A DNA stretch of 47,825 nt from Lachnospiraceae bacterium (GCA_022796475.1 JAAWIS010000021.1:1-47825); one strand, 5' to 3'. Positions 1 to 8,163 are shown, numbered from the stretch's first letter. A program made the numbers and translations. The notes: generated by a model not told the origin, from the letters alone.

Positions 1-1
1 A

Positions 2-87
2 CGGAGAGAGTGGGATTCGAACCCACGCGCCCTTGCGGACAAACGGTTTTCAAGACCGCCTCGTTATGACCACTTCGATATCTCTCC
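2..87 (-). tRNA. tRNA-Ser (anticodon UGA)
   Basis: Read on the minus strand, the 5' end GGAGAGA pairs with TCTCTCC near the 3' end, followed by a G discriminator. The anticodon loop CTTGAAA gives anticodon UGA, reading UCA serine codons. A T-arm with GGTTCGAATCC is present. The 86-nt length and the extra variable-arm hairpin (TTGTCCGCAAGGGCG) are typical of class II tRNA-Ser. CCA is not encoded. A tRNA gene next to the window edge could serve as an integration site, but no integrase is visible on this side. Confidence 0.97.
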
Positions 88-101
88 AAACGTGCTTTAC
101 A

Positions 102-130
102 ATATTATCAAACAAATCAACGCTTGTCAA
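102..130 (-). promoter_or_regulatory. Predicted sigma-70 promoter of tRNA-Ser
   Basis: Minus strand: a perfect TTGACA -35 (125-130), a 17-bp spacer and TAATAT as -10 (102-107). Transcription would start a few bases before the tRNA 5' end at 87, as expected for a tRNA gene. Confidence 0.7.
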
Positions 131-467
131 GAGTTTTTTTATTTTTTTAATTAATATTTTTGCTATAAGTTGGTCTGTATTTTTGCATCAGTTTGTCTGC
201 TTATAGAAATTCTTGTCTTTCTCAGCGCGACTTGATTATTCTAGCATGTATGCCGAAATCTGTCAACGGTTTTCTTTTATTTTTTTCAGTATTTTTTGTT
301 CGTTTCATTTTTGCTGCAATCAGCCCTTTTAATCTGGTTATTTCTGAAACATGAGCGCTTCTTAAATAGCCTTTAACAACAAAATTTGCTGGTCGGAAAA
401 GTTCTATATAAATTTTTCGATACAGCTACCAAAATGCTTCTGACATTTTTCCAGTACAAAGCTCTGC
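131..467. other. AT-rich noncoding stretch
   Basis: Between the tRNA promoter and the 3' end of the acyltransferase gene I see only AT-rich sequence with T-runs. A weak hairpin on the minus strand around 430-455 (AAAATG/CATTTT) might end transcription of the upstream acyltransferase gene, but it is short. No gene or repeat was recognised. Confidence 0.5.
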
Positions 468-1514
468 TCACTTAAACTTTAAATCATGCAGCCTGTTATC
501 GCTAACAAATTTCTTCTTTCTTGGGTCGCCCTCTGCACGGTAAACTACTAAGCTCTCCAAATCAAATATGGAACTCCAAACGGTTTCAAAGTCTGGCTCA
601 TTGTCATATTGGCACATGAAGCCATAATTGCCTTTTAAAAGCTGTTTGGTAGTTTCAATATAATCCTTTCTTATCTGCCCCGAAGAAAAACTGTCTATGA
701 CAACCTTATAACGCTTGCAGGAATCATAGTCATTTCCATTTGCATCATCATAAGGCTTCATTTCATCAGAAATAAAACTATTGACCGTACAAACGATCGT
801 ATCCTTATGAAAAATTTCTGCTTCACGAATTCTTTTAATGGTTGGCGTACATTCAACTACCACCATACTGCCATTTTTATCTGCAAGTAATATGTTGCAG
901 TTAGAAGCTATCGGCAGATTCATAAGCAGCGAAACTGCCTGCTCTGTATTGTCTGCCCTTTCCAGCAAATACCGTACAATAAAACATGAGTTAAACCCTG
1001 CCTTTATTTTTTTTAGGTCAGTCATAACAAACGTCATTGCCACGGCAAGCCCATGTTCGTTTAGTCCCTCTTCTCCATTGACGAAAGAAGATGTGGTGAT
1101 ATGAAATCGGGTTCCATTCTTCGGCACATAAATTTCACTTTTGCATCCGTCACGCAAATAAGGCGGCAAATCATTATTTCTTCCATATATCAATTTCCCC
1201 TTTTTTGAATAGGCAAATGCGGTACAGCCCCGAATCTCCACAGGGAAGTTGTTCTCCAAGTTATACATACAGCAGCCCATGCACAGCATCCATGAAACAA
1301 AACGCAGATAGTCTGCTCCTATGGTATCGCTTATCCCTTTTATTTCCTCACATACTTCTGGAAAAAACGTTCTTAATATTTCCTCGCTTTGTTTTCCATG
1401 TTCCAATTGAAAATCATCCAACTGGAGCGGAAAGGCAATTCGGCTTTTATTAAAAATCTTCCCACGCTTCACACCCATTTTATAATGGTCACCTTTTAAC
1501 CTTAAATGGTACAT
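468..1514 (-). CDS. C45-family autoproteolytic acyltransferase/hydrolase (AAT-like)
   Basis: A 348-residue Ntn-hydrolase-fold protein resembling the acyl-CoA:6-aminopenicillanic acid acyltransferase (peptidase C45) family. The signature is RGCTAF at about residues 95-100. In this family the enzyme cuts itself before the Cys (here Cys97), which becomes the N-terminal nucleophile. Downstream there is an NN/D pair (GRNNDLP) and a LNEHGLAVAM segment typical of the fold. Family members cleave or transfer acyl groups on amides; the substrate here is unknown. No signal peptide is visible, so it is probably cytoplasmic. The start is preceded by AAGGAGG about 10 nt upstream. It lies 16 nt behind an AraC-type regulator on the same strand, so the two are probably cotranscribed. 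A choloylglycine-hydrolase-type activity is an alternative, but Cys is not N-terminal here. Confidence 0.8.
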   Translation of the reverse strand: MYHLRLKGDHYKMGVKRGKIFNKSRIAFPLQLDDFQLEHGKQSEEILRTFFPEVCEEIKGISDTIGADYLRFVSWMLCMGCCMYNLENNFPVEIRGCTAFAYSKKGKLIYGRNNDLPPYLRDGCKSEIYVPKNGTRFHITTSSFVNGEEGLNEHGLAVAMTFVMTDLKKIKAGFNSCFIVRYLLERADNTEQAVSLLMNLPIASNCNILLADKNGSMVVVECTPTIKRIREAEIFHKDTIVCTVNSFISDEMKPYDDANGNDYDSCKRYKVVIDSFSSGQIRKDYIETTKQLLKGNYGFMCQYDNEPDFETVWSSIFDLESLVVYRAEGDPRKKKFVSDNRLHDLKFK

Positions 1515-1530
1515 CTCTTATCTGTCCTCC

Positions 1531-2382
1531 TTATTTAATTGCAATCCATACTTTGGAATGTCCATGTGCAGCCCGGCTGTCACAAACCGGATACACTTCA
1601 ATGTCTGGCAATTTTGCATACTGATATCCGGAGAACGGCAGCCATTCCGTGCAAAACCGTCTGAATACACGCTGCACATCTTCCTGAAAACGTCCATCAC
1701 TTTCAAATATAACCCATGTAGCTGCTGGAATTTCATACTCATACATACCCGCAGGAGCAGAAACAGTGGTAGCAACACCGATATAATAATAGATTTCTTT
1801 TGGGCTTTCATATACGCTGATTCCTAAAATTCCATTTGGCTCTTGATTAGATAATTTACATATTTCTAAAAATTGATTTCCCTGCAATACACCTTTCCAA
1901 AAATCAGGAACTATCCTTAGATTCACTTCCATATCCCAGACCAAAGGAATTCGGATTCCCACAATATGCAGTGGCTGTCTTTCCGCAATATGATATGCAA
2001 TCCCACTTCCTCCTGTTAATTCGACCTTAAACTGTATGGACGGATATGCTTGCAGCATACTCCCCATAGATTTCGCTGCTGCTGGCGTAATTCCATGAAC
2101 ATTCTGAAAAGCCCGATTAAAAGAAGTTGGAGAAGAATAACCATATTTCAAAGCAATATCGATCACTTTTGCCTCTGTCCGCTGCAGTTCAAATGCTGCC
2201 TGCGTCATTTTTCGGCGGCGTATATATTCCGACAATGAAACGCCCGAAACATATGAAAAAATGCGCTGAAAATAACAGGGAGAGCAGCACGCAATACGGG
2301 CTGCTTCGTCATATGATATTTCCTTGTCCAAGTTATTTTCGATGTAATCAATGGCTGCTCCAAGTTTTTTCAACCATTCCAT
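1531..2382 (-). CDS. AraC-family regulator with GyrI-like effector-binding domain
   Basis: About 283 residues. Residues 1-105 form two AraC helix-turn-helix motifs (ISYDEAARIACCSPCYFQRIF and a second with YGYSSPTSFNRAFQNVHG). This is followed by a C-terminal domain of the GyrI-like/AraC effector-binding type (MYEYEIPAATWVIFES...). This DNA-binding-first order is that of Rob/SoxS-like one-component regulators that sense small hydrophobic molecules. I chose the internal ATG at 2382 because GGGGAGG sits 7 nt upstream; an in-frame ATG at 2400 lacks such a site. The gene directly precedes the C45 acyltransferase, so it may control that enzyme in response to its substrate or product (inference). 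Confidence 0.88.
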   Translation of the reverse strand: MEWLKKLGAAIDYIENNLDKEISYDEAARIACCSPCYFQRIFSYVSGVSLSEYIRRRKMTQAAFELQRTEAKVIDIALKYGYSSPTSFNRAFQNVHGITPAAAKSMGSMLQAYPSIQFKVELTGGSGIAYHIAERQPLHIVGIRIPLVWDMEVNLRIVPDFWKGVLQGNQFLEICKLSNQEPNGILGISVYESPKEIYYYIGVATTVSAPAGMYEYEIPAATWVIFESDGRFQEDVQRVFRRFCTEWLPFSGYQYAKLPDIEVYPVCDSRAAHGHSKVWIAIK

Positions 2383-2529
2383 TTTTATGCCTCCCCGCAA
2401 ATAAGGATAGCCTAATCAATGTTATTTTTCCTCTCTTTTCCTGCTATCTTTTGTAAACCTATCCCTTTGTCCACTAAGTGTAGTGTATCTGAATAAAAAA
2501 TTCATTTCAATAGCTTCATGAAAGGAAAT

Positions 2530-2592
2530 TTTCCTTAGGTGCGAAGTACGCATCCCCCAGAGATTTTGCTTTATAGGGCGTGATTTCCTATA
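2530..2592 (-). repeat. Interspersed structured repeat, copy A
   Basis: A 63-bp element whose near-identical partner lies at 16487-16552. On the minus strand it contains TATAGGAAAT, CCCTATAAAGCAAAA, GGGGGATGCG, ACTTCGC and CCTAAGGAAA in the same order as the other copy. Differences between copies fall partly in potential pairs (TGCG/CGCA here, TGCG/CGCG there). It begins immediately after the T-run of the ispD terminator. Together with the flanking sequence it fills the 310-bp gap between the AraC gene and ispD; no protein is supported there. Confidence 0.75.
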
Positions 2593-2593
2593 G

Positions 2594-2624
2594 AAAAAGG
2601 GCAGGAGGATTTGACCTCTCGCCC
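2594..2624 (-). terminator. Rho-independent terminator after ispD
   Basis: Minus strand: GGGCGAGAGG, a 6-nt loop, CCTCCTGCCC and TTTTT. Nine of ten positions pair, counting one G-T wobble. It lies about 70 nt after the ispD stop codon and closes the tex-to-ispD run. Confidence 0.8.
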
Positions 2625-2692
2625 AGTAACCAATAAGGAATATTTCGAACAAGCTTTCATTTTCTGTATTCTCAAACAGAATTACACATCTG

Positions 2693-3406
2693 TCAATACT
2701 CTGCAAAAGACAAGAACGCTTCTGCAATTAGAAGATCTTCTGGTGTTGTTACCTTAATATTCCGGTAATCCCCTTCCACCAGTTTTACCGGGCAGGACGT
2801 CATAGTTTCAACTACCATGGCATCATCTGTAATCCTCTTCTGAACGTTATGCAGGTGCATCATTTTTTCGTAGGCATCAAAGATTAAACGAAACTGAAAT
2901 GCCTGAGGGGTCTGTATCTGCCACAAATACCGTCTGTCCGGAGTTTCCGCCGCAAATCCTTCTGCATTGCTGACTTTAATTGTATCCTTTACCGGCATTC
3001 CCACCACACAGGCCGGATACTGTTTAACTGCTTCTATGACTCTCCTAATTACAGCGCCTGAAATCAAAGGACGCGCCCCATCATGAATTAGTACATAGTC
3101 CAAAACAGATTCACAGCCAAATACCTTTAATCCTTCATATACAGAATGATACCGTTCCTTTCCTCCCGGTATCACTGCCTTTACCTTAGTAAATCCGTAA
3201 GCCTTTACAATCTCATTTTGGCAGTAGTCCACAGTATCCTTCCCTACAACCAAAACAACGGAATCGATCTGGCTTTTTTCAAATGCCTCTAATGCATAGC
3301 AAATCAGCGGCTTTCCTTTCAGCTTCATAAACTGCTTTGCAATCCCAGCATCCATCCGCTTTCCTTGTCCGGCTGCTAATACAACTGCTCCAATTTTCAC
3401 TTCCAT
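2693..3406 (-). CDS. ispD: 2-C-methyl-D-erythritol 4-phosphate cytidylyltransferase
   Basis: 237 residues, normal length for IspD. It activates methylerythritol phosphate with CTP in the MEP isoprenoid pathway in the cytoplasm. The N-terminal nucleotide-binding motif AAGQGKRM is at residues 12-19. The loop IHDGARPLIS, the DTIK segment and TPQAF are the standard IspD motifs. The start codon lies 4 nt after the tsaD stop, so ispD is the last gene of the minus-strand run and is followed by a clear terminator. IspF is not adjacent; nothing suggests an IspDF fusion. Confidence 0.96.
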   Translation of the reverse strand: MEVKIGAVVLAAGQGKRMDAGIAKQFMKLKGKPLICYALEAFEKSQIDSVVLVVGKDTVDYCQNEIVKAYGFTKVKAVIPGGKERYHSVYEGLKVFGCESVLDYVLIHDGARPLISGAVIRRVIEAVKQYPACVVGMPVKDTIKVSNAEGFAAETPDRRYLWQIQTPQAFQFRLIFDAYEKMMHLHNVQKRITDDAMVVETMTSCPVKLVEGDYRNIKVTTPEDLLIAEAFLSFAEY

Positions 3407-3410
3407 AATA

Positions 3411-4448
3411 TCAGCGTTCTCCCAGCTTTAAGTTAGGCACTGCATTCAAATCCCAGCCCTTTATATTCCCTTTCAGCCATTCATAATATCCGGCTGCTCC
3501 AATCATTGCCGCATTATCGGTGCAGAAAACAGGCGACGGGTAAAAAAGGGAAAGCCCCTGTTTTTTACATGCCGTTTCCATCCCTGCCCGCAAAGCAGTA
3601 TTAGAAGCCACGCCTCCTGCAAGGGCAACTTTCTGATAGCCGAACTCTTTCGCTGCCGCTACCGTCCGGCTGACCAATGAATCTACAACTGAATTCTGGA
3701 AAGAGGCGGCAAGATCCGGTACATAAATTTCTTCCCCTGTCATCCTGGCATGATTGATATAATTCAGAACACAAGACTTTAATCCGCTGAAGCTGAAATC
3801 ATAGGGGGAGCCTTCCACCTTGCCCCTGGGAAATTCCACTGCATGGGGATTTCCTTCTTTTGCCGCTTTATCAATCTTGGGGCCGCCGGGATAACCCAGT
3901 CCTACAGCCCGTGCTACCTTGTCAAAGGCTTCTCCCGCCGCATCATCCCGAGTCCGTCCGATAATCTCAAATTCCCCATAATCTTTTACAATTACAAGGT
4001 GGGTATGTCCGCCGGATACAATCAGGCATATAAAAGGCGGCTCTAACTCCTGGTGCTCAATAAAATTTGCAGAAATGTGCCCTTCAATATGATGAACGCC
4101 AATCAATGGCTTTTTTGCTGCAAATGCCATCGCTTTTGCCTCTGCCACGCCTACCAGTAAGGCGCCTACCAGTCCCGGTCCATACGTTACCGCAATTGCC
4201 GTTATTTGATCCAACTTTTGATTTGCCTCTTCCAGCGCCTTTTCGATTACCTGATTAATGGCTTCAATATGCTTCCTTGAAGCAATTTCCGGCACTACCC
4301 CGCCATACAAAGTATGAAGCGGAACCTGCGATGATATAATATTTGACAGAACCGTACGTCCATTTTTTACAACAGCAGCCGCTGTTTCATCACAGGAACT
4401 TTCAATCGCCAAAATATAAACATCTTTTTTAATCTCTGGTCCTTCCAT
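3411..4448 (-). CDS. tsaD: tRNA N6-adenosine threonylcarbamoyltransferase
   Basis: 345 residues. TsaD transfers the threonylcarbamoyl group from threonylcarbamoyl-AMP to A37 of tRNAs that read ANN codons, working with TsaB and TsaE. The N-terminal ATPase-like motif [14 protein letters not shown] is at residues 14-27. The metal-binding pair is H120 and H124 in [11 protein letters not shown], and a DNAAMIG segment near the C-terminus supplies the third ligand. GGGGGAAAGAA precedes the ATG. It sits between rnz (12 nt upstream) and ispD (4 nt downstream). All three t6A partner genes tsaB, tsaD and tsaE are in the same strand run. Confidence 0.97.
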   Translation of the reverse strand: MEGPEIKKDVYILAIESSCDETAAAVVKNGRTVLSNIISSQVPLHTLYGGVVPEIASRKHIEAINQVIEKALEEANQKLDQITAIAVTYGPGLVGALLVGVAEAKAMAFAAKKPLIGVHHIEGHISANFIEHQELEPPFICLIVSGGHTHLVIVKDYGEFEIIGRTRDDAAGEAFDKVARAVGLGYPGGPKIDKAAKEGNPHAVEFPRGKVEGSPYDFSFSGLKSCVLNYINHARMTGEEIYVPDLAASFQNSVVDSLVSRTVAAAKEFGYQKVALAGGVASNTALRAGMETACKKQGLSLFYPSPVFCTDNAAMIGAAGYYEWLKGNIKGWDLNAVPNLKLGER

Positions 4449-4460
4449 TTCTTTCCCCCG

Positions 4461-5372
4461 TCATTCCTCTTCAAAACCAAGCTCTGCACTCCAGCCATCT
4501 CTGGCAGCTTTCGCTGCCGGAAAGATAGCGCGTACCTCTTCCATAAATTCTTCCGGCTTAGTCAATGACGGGCTGTAATGGGTCAGCCAAAGCTCTTTGG
4601 GGCTGGCTGCTTTCGCAAGATTTGCTGCCTCATAAAAAGTCATATGTTTATACTCTCTTGCCTTTGCCGCCTTATCTTTTTCTCCATACATGCCTTCGCA
4701 TATCATCAAATCTGCGTCTTTTGCATATTCTGCAATAACCGGAACCGGACGGGTATCGGTACAGTAGGCAACCTTAATCCCTTTTCGGGCCGATCCAAGA
4801 ACCATATCCGGCGTTAAAACTCTGCCGTTTGTTTCTATGGTTTCCCCTTTCTGGAGGCGGCTCCAAAACTTTTGAGGAATCTCCTGTTTTCTTGCCCGTT
4901 CCACGCTGAATCGCCCAGCTCTTGGAATCGAAACTGCATATCCATAACAGATTACATTATGGTTCACCCGGTAAGCATCCAGTACATAAGGCCCCAGCTT
5001 TAGCTGCTGCCGGTTCTCATCAAGTTCTGTAAAACGCAGTTCAAAGGGCAGCTCCGGTGCAATCATCCGAAGTGCCCCTACTACTTTTTCTAATCCTTTT
5101 GGACCAATCAGAGTCAGTGGTTCTGTCCTCTCTGCATTTCCCATAGTAAGCAGCAGACCCGGAAGACCGCTGATATGATCTGCATGGTAATGGGTAAAAC
5201 AGATAAAATCAATGGGTTTCGGACTCCACCCCTTTTCTTTTAATGCGATCTGAGTTCCTTCTCCGCAGTCAATTAACAGATTACTCCCTTCACAGCGGGT
5301 CATAAGAGCCGTAAGCCACCGATATGGCAGTGGCATCATCCCTCCTGTTCCCAACAGGCAGACATCTAACAT
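4461..5372 (-). CDS. rnz: Ribonuclease Z
   Basis: 303 residues of the metallo-beta-lactamase fold, the typical short-form RNase Z length. It removes 3' trailers from tRNA precursors that lack encoded CCA, which fits the CCA-less tRNA-Ser in this window. The zinc motif HYHADH is at residues 61-66 with a GGMMPLPYRW segment near the N-terminus. A later CYGYAV-CTDTRPV pattern and a C-terminal THYSPS motif also match RNase Z. The ATG is preceded by a GAGGAGATAAC site. It is followed closely by tsaD. Confidence 0.94.
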   Translation of the reverse strand: MLDVCLLGTGGMMPLPYRWLTALMTRCEGSNLLIDCGEGTQIALKEKGWSPKPIDFICFTHYHADHISGLPGLLLTMGNAERTEPLTLIGPKGLEKVVGALRMIAPELPFELRFTELDENRQQLKLGPYVLDAYRVNHNVICYGYAVSIPRAGRFSVERARKQEIPQKFWSRLQKGETIETNGRVLTPDMVLGSARKGIKVAYCTDTRPVPVIAEYAKDADLMICEGMYGEKDKAAKAREYKHMTFYEAANLAKAASPKELWLTHYSPSLTKPEEFMEEVRAIFPAAKAARDGWSAELGFEEE

Positions 5373-5496
5373 GTTATCTCCTCTCTTCTTTCAGCAAGCA
5401 CCCTCAAAAATTTCAGGAGCACTCGAAAACTAATATAAGCTGTAAAGGAGCAAACATGGAATTTTTACGAACACATCATTCCCACTGAATAGCGAA

Positions 5497-5739
5497 TCAA
5501 AGAAACTCTGTCTGCTCCTCCACCTCTACCGCAATTTTAAACTGGCTGATCCAGTCGTCATAACAATCCTCACACAAATCAAAATGATGGATCTCCCCAT
5601 CTTTTTCGGAAAAGAAATCCCAGCTGTGGTCAAGCATAATTCCGCCTTCCCGCAGAATTCCCTTTTCTACTACCATCTTCTTTCCGCATTTGTTGCAGAC
5701 AACTGTTTCAAGCTGTCCATTCTTACTGAAACGTCTCAT
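5497..5739 (-). CDS. Small zinc-ribbon protein of unknown function
   Basis: About 80 residues with two cysteine pairs, CNKCGKK near the N-terminus and CEDCYDDW near the C-terminus, enough for one zinc ribbon. I do not recognise a named family. I chose the internal start (MRRFSKNG...) because AGGTGAGG precedes it; the longer in-frame start lacks a site and overlaps a probable promoter. The protein is acidic at its C-terminus and has no membrane segment. It lies between rimI and rnz on the same strand but has its own 170-bp upstream region with a promoter-like -10 and a perfect palindrome, so it may be separately controlled. Confidence 0.7.
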   Translation of the reverse strand: MRRFSKNGQLETVVCNKCGKKMVVEKGILREGGIMLDHSWDFFSEKDGEIHHFDLCEDCYDDWISQFKIAVEVEEQTEFL

Positions 5740-5836
5740 AACATCCTCACCTTTCTTAAAATCAAGCATCCCCTGTATCCTTGTTTTTTTGTTTGCCGCA
5801 ACATACAAAACTGCCGGTAACAGCTTGTTGCATTGC

Positions 5837-5870
5837 AGGAAATTTCAAAATTTCCTATGGCTCAAGTATA
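5837..5870 (-). promoter_or_regulatory. Promoter-like -10 followed by a perfect operator-like palindrome
   Basis: Minus strand: TATACT at 5865-5870, with TTAAAA 16 bp further upstream as a weak -35. The 20-bp sequence AGGAAATTT-TG-AAATTTCCT at 5837-5856 is a perfect inverted repeat located just downstream of the -10, where a repressor would block initiation. It stands about 100 nt before the zinc-ribbon gene. There is no T-run, so it is unlikely to be a terminator. Confidence 0.4.
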
Positions 5871-5911
5871 ACGCAGATTTTGTCGATTTTAAGTGGTAAA
5901 TGTTGCATAGC

Positions 5912-6352
5912 TCACGAAAGCTGCCGCTTCCACATAATAATGGCATCTTCTTCCGGATTCCGGTAATAGCCTTTTCTTCGTCCTTCCTCCATAAAACCCG
6001 CAGAAACATACAGCCTTCTGGCTGAAAAGTTCGATTCCCGGACTTCTAACGTAACAGCCCTGGCCCCTCTTTCTTTTGCAGTCTTTTCCAATACAGCCAG
6101 CAATTCCCGGCCCAAACCTTTTTGCCGAAATGCCGGGAGAACAGCAATCCGCTGAATCTCTCCTTCTCCGGCAATTACACAAACTGTCCCATATCCGATC
6201 AGCTCCTCACCCTCCTGAGCCACAAGGAATACATTCCAGGGACTTTCCATGCTTTCTTTCAGAAGACTGGCTGACCAGCTTTCCCGAAAGCAGATTTCCT
6301 CTATACAGGCTGTCTGCTCCAAATCCCCATATGTCATAGGACGAATTCTCAC
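5912..6352 (-). CDS. rimI: Ribosomal protein alanine N-acetyltransferase (GNAT)
   Basis: 146 residues of the GNAT fold. RimI acetylates the N-terminal alanine of ribosomal protein S18. The acetyl-CoA motif appears as RQKGLGRELL (about residues 76-85), and SNFSARRLYVSAGF is the conserved C-terminal region of RimI. Its ATG overlaps the tsaB stop by 4 nt (ATGA), so translation is probably coupled. The tsaB-rimI neighbourhood is the usual one in Firmicutes and supports the name. Confidence 0.92.
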   Translation of the reverse strand: MRIRPMTYGDLEQTACIEEICFRESWSASLLKESMESPWNVFLVAQEGEELIGYGTVCVIAGEGEIQRIAVLPAFRQKGLGRELLAVLEKTAKERGARAVTLEVRESNFSARRLYVSAGFMEEGRRKGYYRNPEEDAIIMWKRQLS

Positions 6353-7047
6353 AGTGTAATCCCTTCTCTTTCCCGTTCTGCCTGAGGCTTCCTTAAATAT
6401 TCCGGTTTATGCTCTGCTGCAGATTCCGCCTTCCCCTCTGCCATATAGCGAAGCCCCAGCGCTGCCACGGATGCTGCTCTTTGGCGGCTGCTTTGAGCCG
6501 GAGCAAATCGAAATGGCACGGTTAGTTCCATTTTGATTATATCCTGATACACTGGTACGCCATCCCCTAAGAAAATCACAGCTTCCCCTCTGGAATTAAG
6601 CTGGCATACAAGCTGGTGCATATCCATAGCACATTGTTGTTTTACTACTTCCAACTGCTCCTCTGCATAATAAAGTCCCGTATAAACCTGATTTCTCCTG
6701 GCATCCATAATCGGACAGATTAGACTGCTGCTGCCCCACAGATTATAAGCCATGGCTTCCAGCGTTGGGATAGGAAGCAGCGGCTTTTTTAAGGCCAGGC
6801 CAAGCCCCTTGGCAGTAGCAGAACCAATCCTAAGACCGGTAAATGAGCCTGGTCCTGCTGATACTGCAATTCCGTCAATGGTATCCAAATCCAGTTCCAG
6901 CAGCTTTCCTACTTCATCCAGCATCGGAAGCAGCGTCTGGGAATGGGTCTTTTTATAATTCACCGTATATTCTGCTGTTAAAATCCCATCGGTTACCACT
7001 GCCACCCCTGCTACCAGGGAAGAACTTTCGATTCCTAAAATCCTCAT
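6349..7047 (-). CDS. tsaB: tRNA t6A biosynthesis protein TsaB
   Basis: About 232 residues of the ASKHA/YeaZ fold. TsaB is the non-catalytic partner that holds TsaD and TsaE in the t6A-forming complex. The start MRILGIESSS is the family N-terminus; a longer frame extends upstream into the tsaE 3' end and is not homologous. The AGPGSFTGLRIG motif (about residues 65-76) is diagnostic. It starts 16 nt after the tsaE stop and overlaps rimI by 4 nt. Confidence 0.95.
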   Translation of the reverse strand: MRILGIESSSLVAGVAVVTDGILTAEYTVNYKKTHSQTLLPMLDEVGKLLELDLDTIDGIAVSAGPGSFTGLRIGSATAKGLGLALKKPLLPIPTLEAMAYNLWGSSSLICPIMDARRNQVYTGLYYAEEQLEVVKQQCAMDMHQLVCQLNSRGEAVIFLGDGVPVYQDIIKMELTVPFRFAPAQSSRQRAASVAALGLRYMAEGKAESAAEHKPEYLRKPQAEREREGITL

Positions 7048-7063
7048 TTCATCCTCACTCCCG

Positions 7064-7615
7064 TCATTCACAGTCAGACTCTTTCCTGTTCCTGTGAAAG
7101 TCCTGCCGCCGATTAGGCGGCCTAAGTTCAGGGATTCCAAATGCGCCCGCCACACTTTCCTGTGTGGTGGTGCGTCTGCTGCCGGGCGCATGAAGGTTTA
7201 TGGTAATTTTACGGTAGTCAAATCCCTGTTCCAAATCTTTTTCAATCCGGATCCAAATTCCGTTTTCCGGTATCACTTCCCTGATCTGCTCTGGCCACTC
7301 TACAAGGCTGACACCTGTGCCATAAAAGCAGTCTTCATATCCGATTTCCTCCATTTCCTCTGCATCTTCTATGCGGTATGCATCAAAATGGTACAAGGGA
7401 AGCCGTCCCCCTTCATAAGGCTGGAGTATTGTAAAGGTGGGGCTGTTTACGTTTTCTTCTATTCCCATTCCTTTTGCAAATCCTTGGGTAAAAACGGTCT
7501 TTCCAACCCCTAAATCACCGCTCAGACAGTAAACCTGCCCTGGCTCTGCCTCTTTTCCTAACTCCACTCCCAGTTGAAACGTTTCTTCAGGGCTTTGTGT
7601 TATGACTGTTCTCAT
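7064..7615 (-). CDS. tsaE: tRNA t6A biosynthesis ATPase TsaE, with extended C-terminus
   Basis: 183 residues. TsaE is the P-loop ATPase that resets the TsaB-TsaD complex. Walker A GDLGVGKT is at residues 33-40, followed by NSPTFT, LYHFDAYR and EWPEQI, all typical. The recognisable family sequence ends near residue 142 (ITINLHA). The last ~40 residues, rich in Arg, Pro and Thr, are encoded by a palindrome-rich DNA block and resemble no part of the family, which is usually about 150-160 residues. I infer that a small palindromic element entered the 3' end and supplied a new tail and stop codon. The start overlaps the end of the ycxB-like unit (2 nt gap). Confidence 0.93.
   Translation of the reverse strand: MRTVITQSPEETFQLGVELGKEAEPGQVYCLSGDLGVGKTVFTQGFAKGMGIEENVNSPTFTILQPYEGGRLPLYHFDAYRIEDAEEMEEIGYEDCFYGTGVSLVEWPEQIREVIPENGIWIRIEKDLEQGFDYRKITINLHAPGSRRTTTQESVAGAFGIPELRPPNRRQDFHRNRKESDCE
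7105..7191. repeat. Nested palindromic element inside the 3' end of tsaE
   Basis: A 9-bp inverted repeat, ATGCGCCCG at 7141-7149 and CGGGCGCAT at 7183-7191, encloses a second perfect hairpin, CCACAC at 7050+100 (7150-7155) with GTGTGG at 7162-7167. A third hairpin, GCCGCC/GGCGGC with a 5-nt loop, lies at 7105-7121. This GC-rich structure inside a coding region, coinciding with the non-homologous TsaE tail, looks like a REP- or BOX-type insertion. No second copy was recognised in this window. Confidence 0.55.
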
Positions 7616-7617
7616 TT

Positions 7618-8127
7618 TTATACTCCCTTGCAGCGCGCTTTCGGCAGTTTATCCCGAACCAGTTTCCGGAAACCATCCTCGTCCGCTCCCATAGAAGCCC
7701 GGGGAATTAATGACGCATGAGCCCGGTCGCCGTAGACAATCACCATATCCCCAACGATTTCAATCTTGCTGATATCGTCCCACTCAATATGGCCGCCTTC
7801 GCTTCCCTGAGTAACTTCTACCCCCTCTTCACCAAACGCTAAAACCAAAGGCGGCTGCTTTTCCAGCTCCTTTGCCTGGCGCAGCGCTTTAGGGTACAGC
7901 ATTGCCGGCTGCCAAATAACAAACAAAAATATAATAAAAACCAGTAACAGACGCTGAAACAGTTCAAGGGAACTCCACCTGGTAAGCAAAAGAAAAATGG
8001 ACCCCCCTACCAGAATCAGATTCACAATACCGCGAAATCCTTTATTGGCATAAATCATAGAAAACTTCCAAAGCTCTTTCACTGTAGGTTTTGTTGTAAA
8101 CGAAAATTGTGTCTTGCTCTCCTCCAT
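7618..8127 (-). CDS. YcxB-like membrane protein
   Basis: 169 residues. Two adjacent membrane segments (about residues 35-52 and 57-75) are followed by a soluble C-terminal domain with a conserved IEWDDISKIEIVGDMVIVYG stretch, the pattern of the YcxB-like C-terminal domain family. The molecular function of that family is not established. It lies between tex and tsaE, with 2 nt before tsaE, so it is part of the same transcript. The start is supported by its position directly after tex and by the polar N-terminus; no alternative is better. Confidence 0.75.
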   Translation of the reverse strand: MEESKTQFSFTTKPTVKELWKFSMIYANKGFRGIVNLILVGGSIFLLLTRWSSLELFQRLLLVFIIFLFVIWQPAMLYPKALRQAKELEKQPPLVLAFGEEGVEVTQGSEGGHIEWDDISKIEIVGDMVIVYGDRAHASLIPRASMGADEDGFRKLVRDKLPKARCKGV

Positions 8128-8163
8128 AATTTAATCCTTTTCGAATCCTTTCTAACGCGTGTC

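Noticed and set aside
2422-2727. A 101-codon frame behind ispD
   Set aside because: It overlaps the ispD end, a terminator and the interspersed repeat, and its only likeness is to another frame across the second repeat copy.
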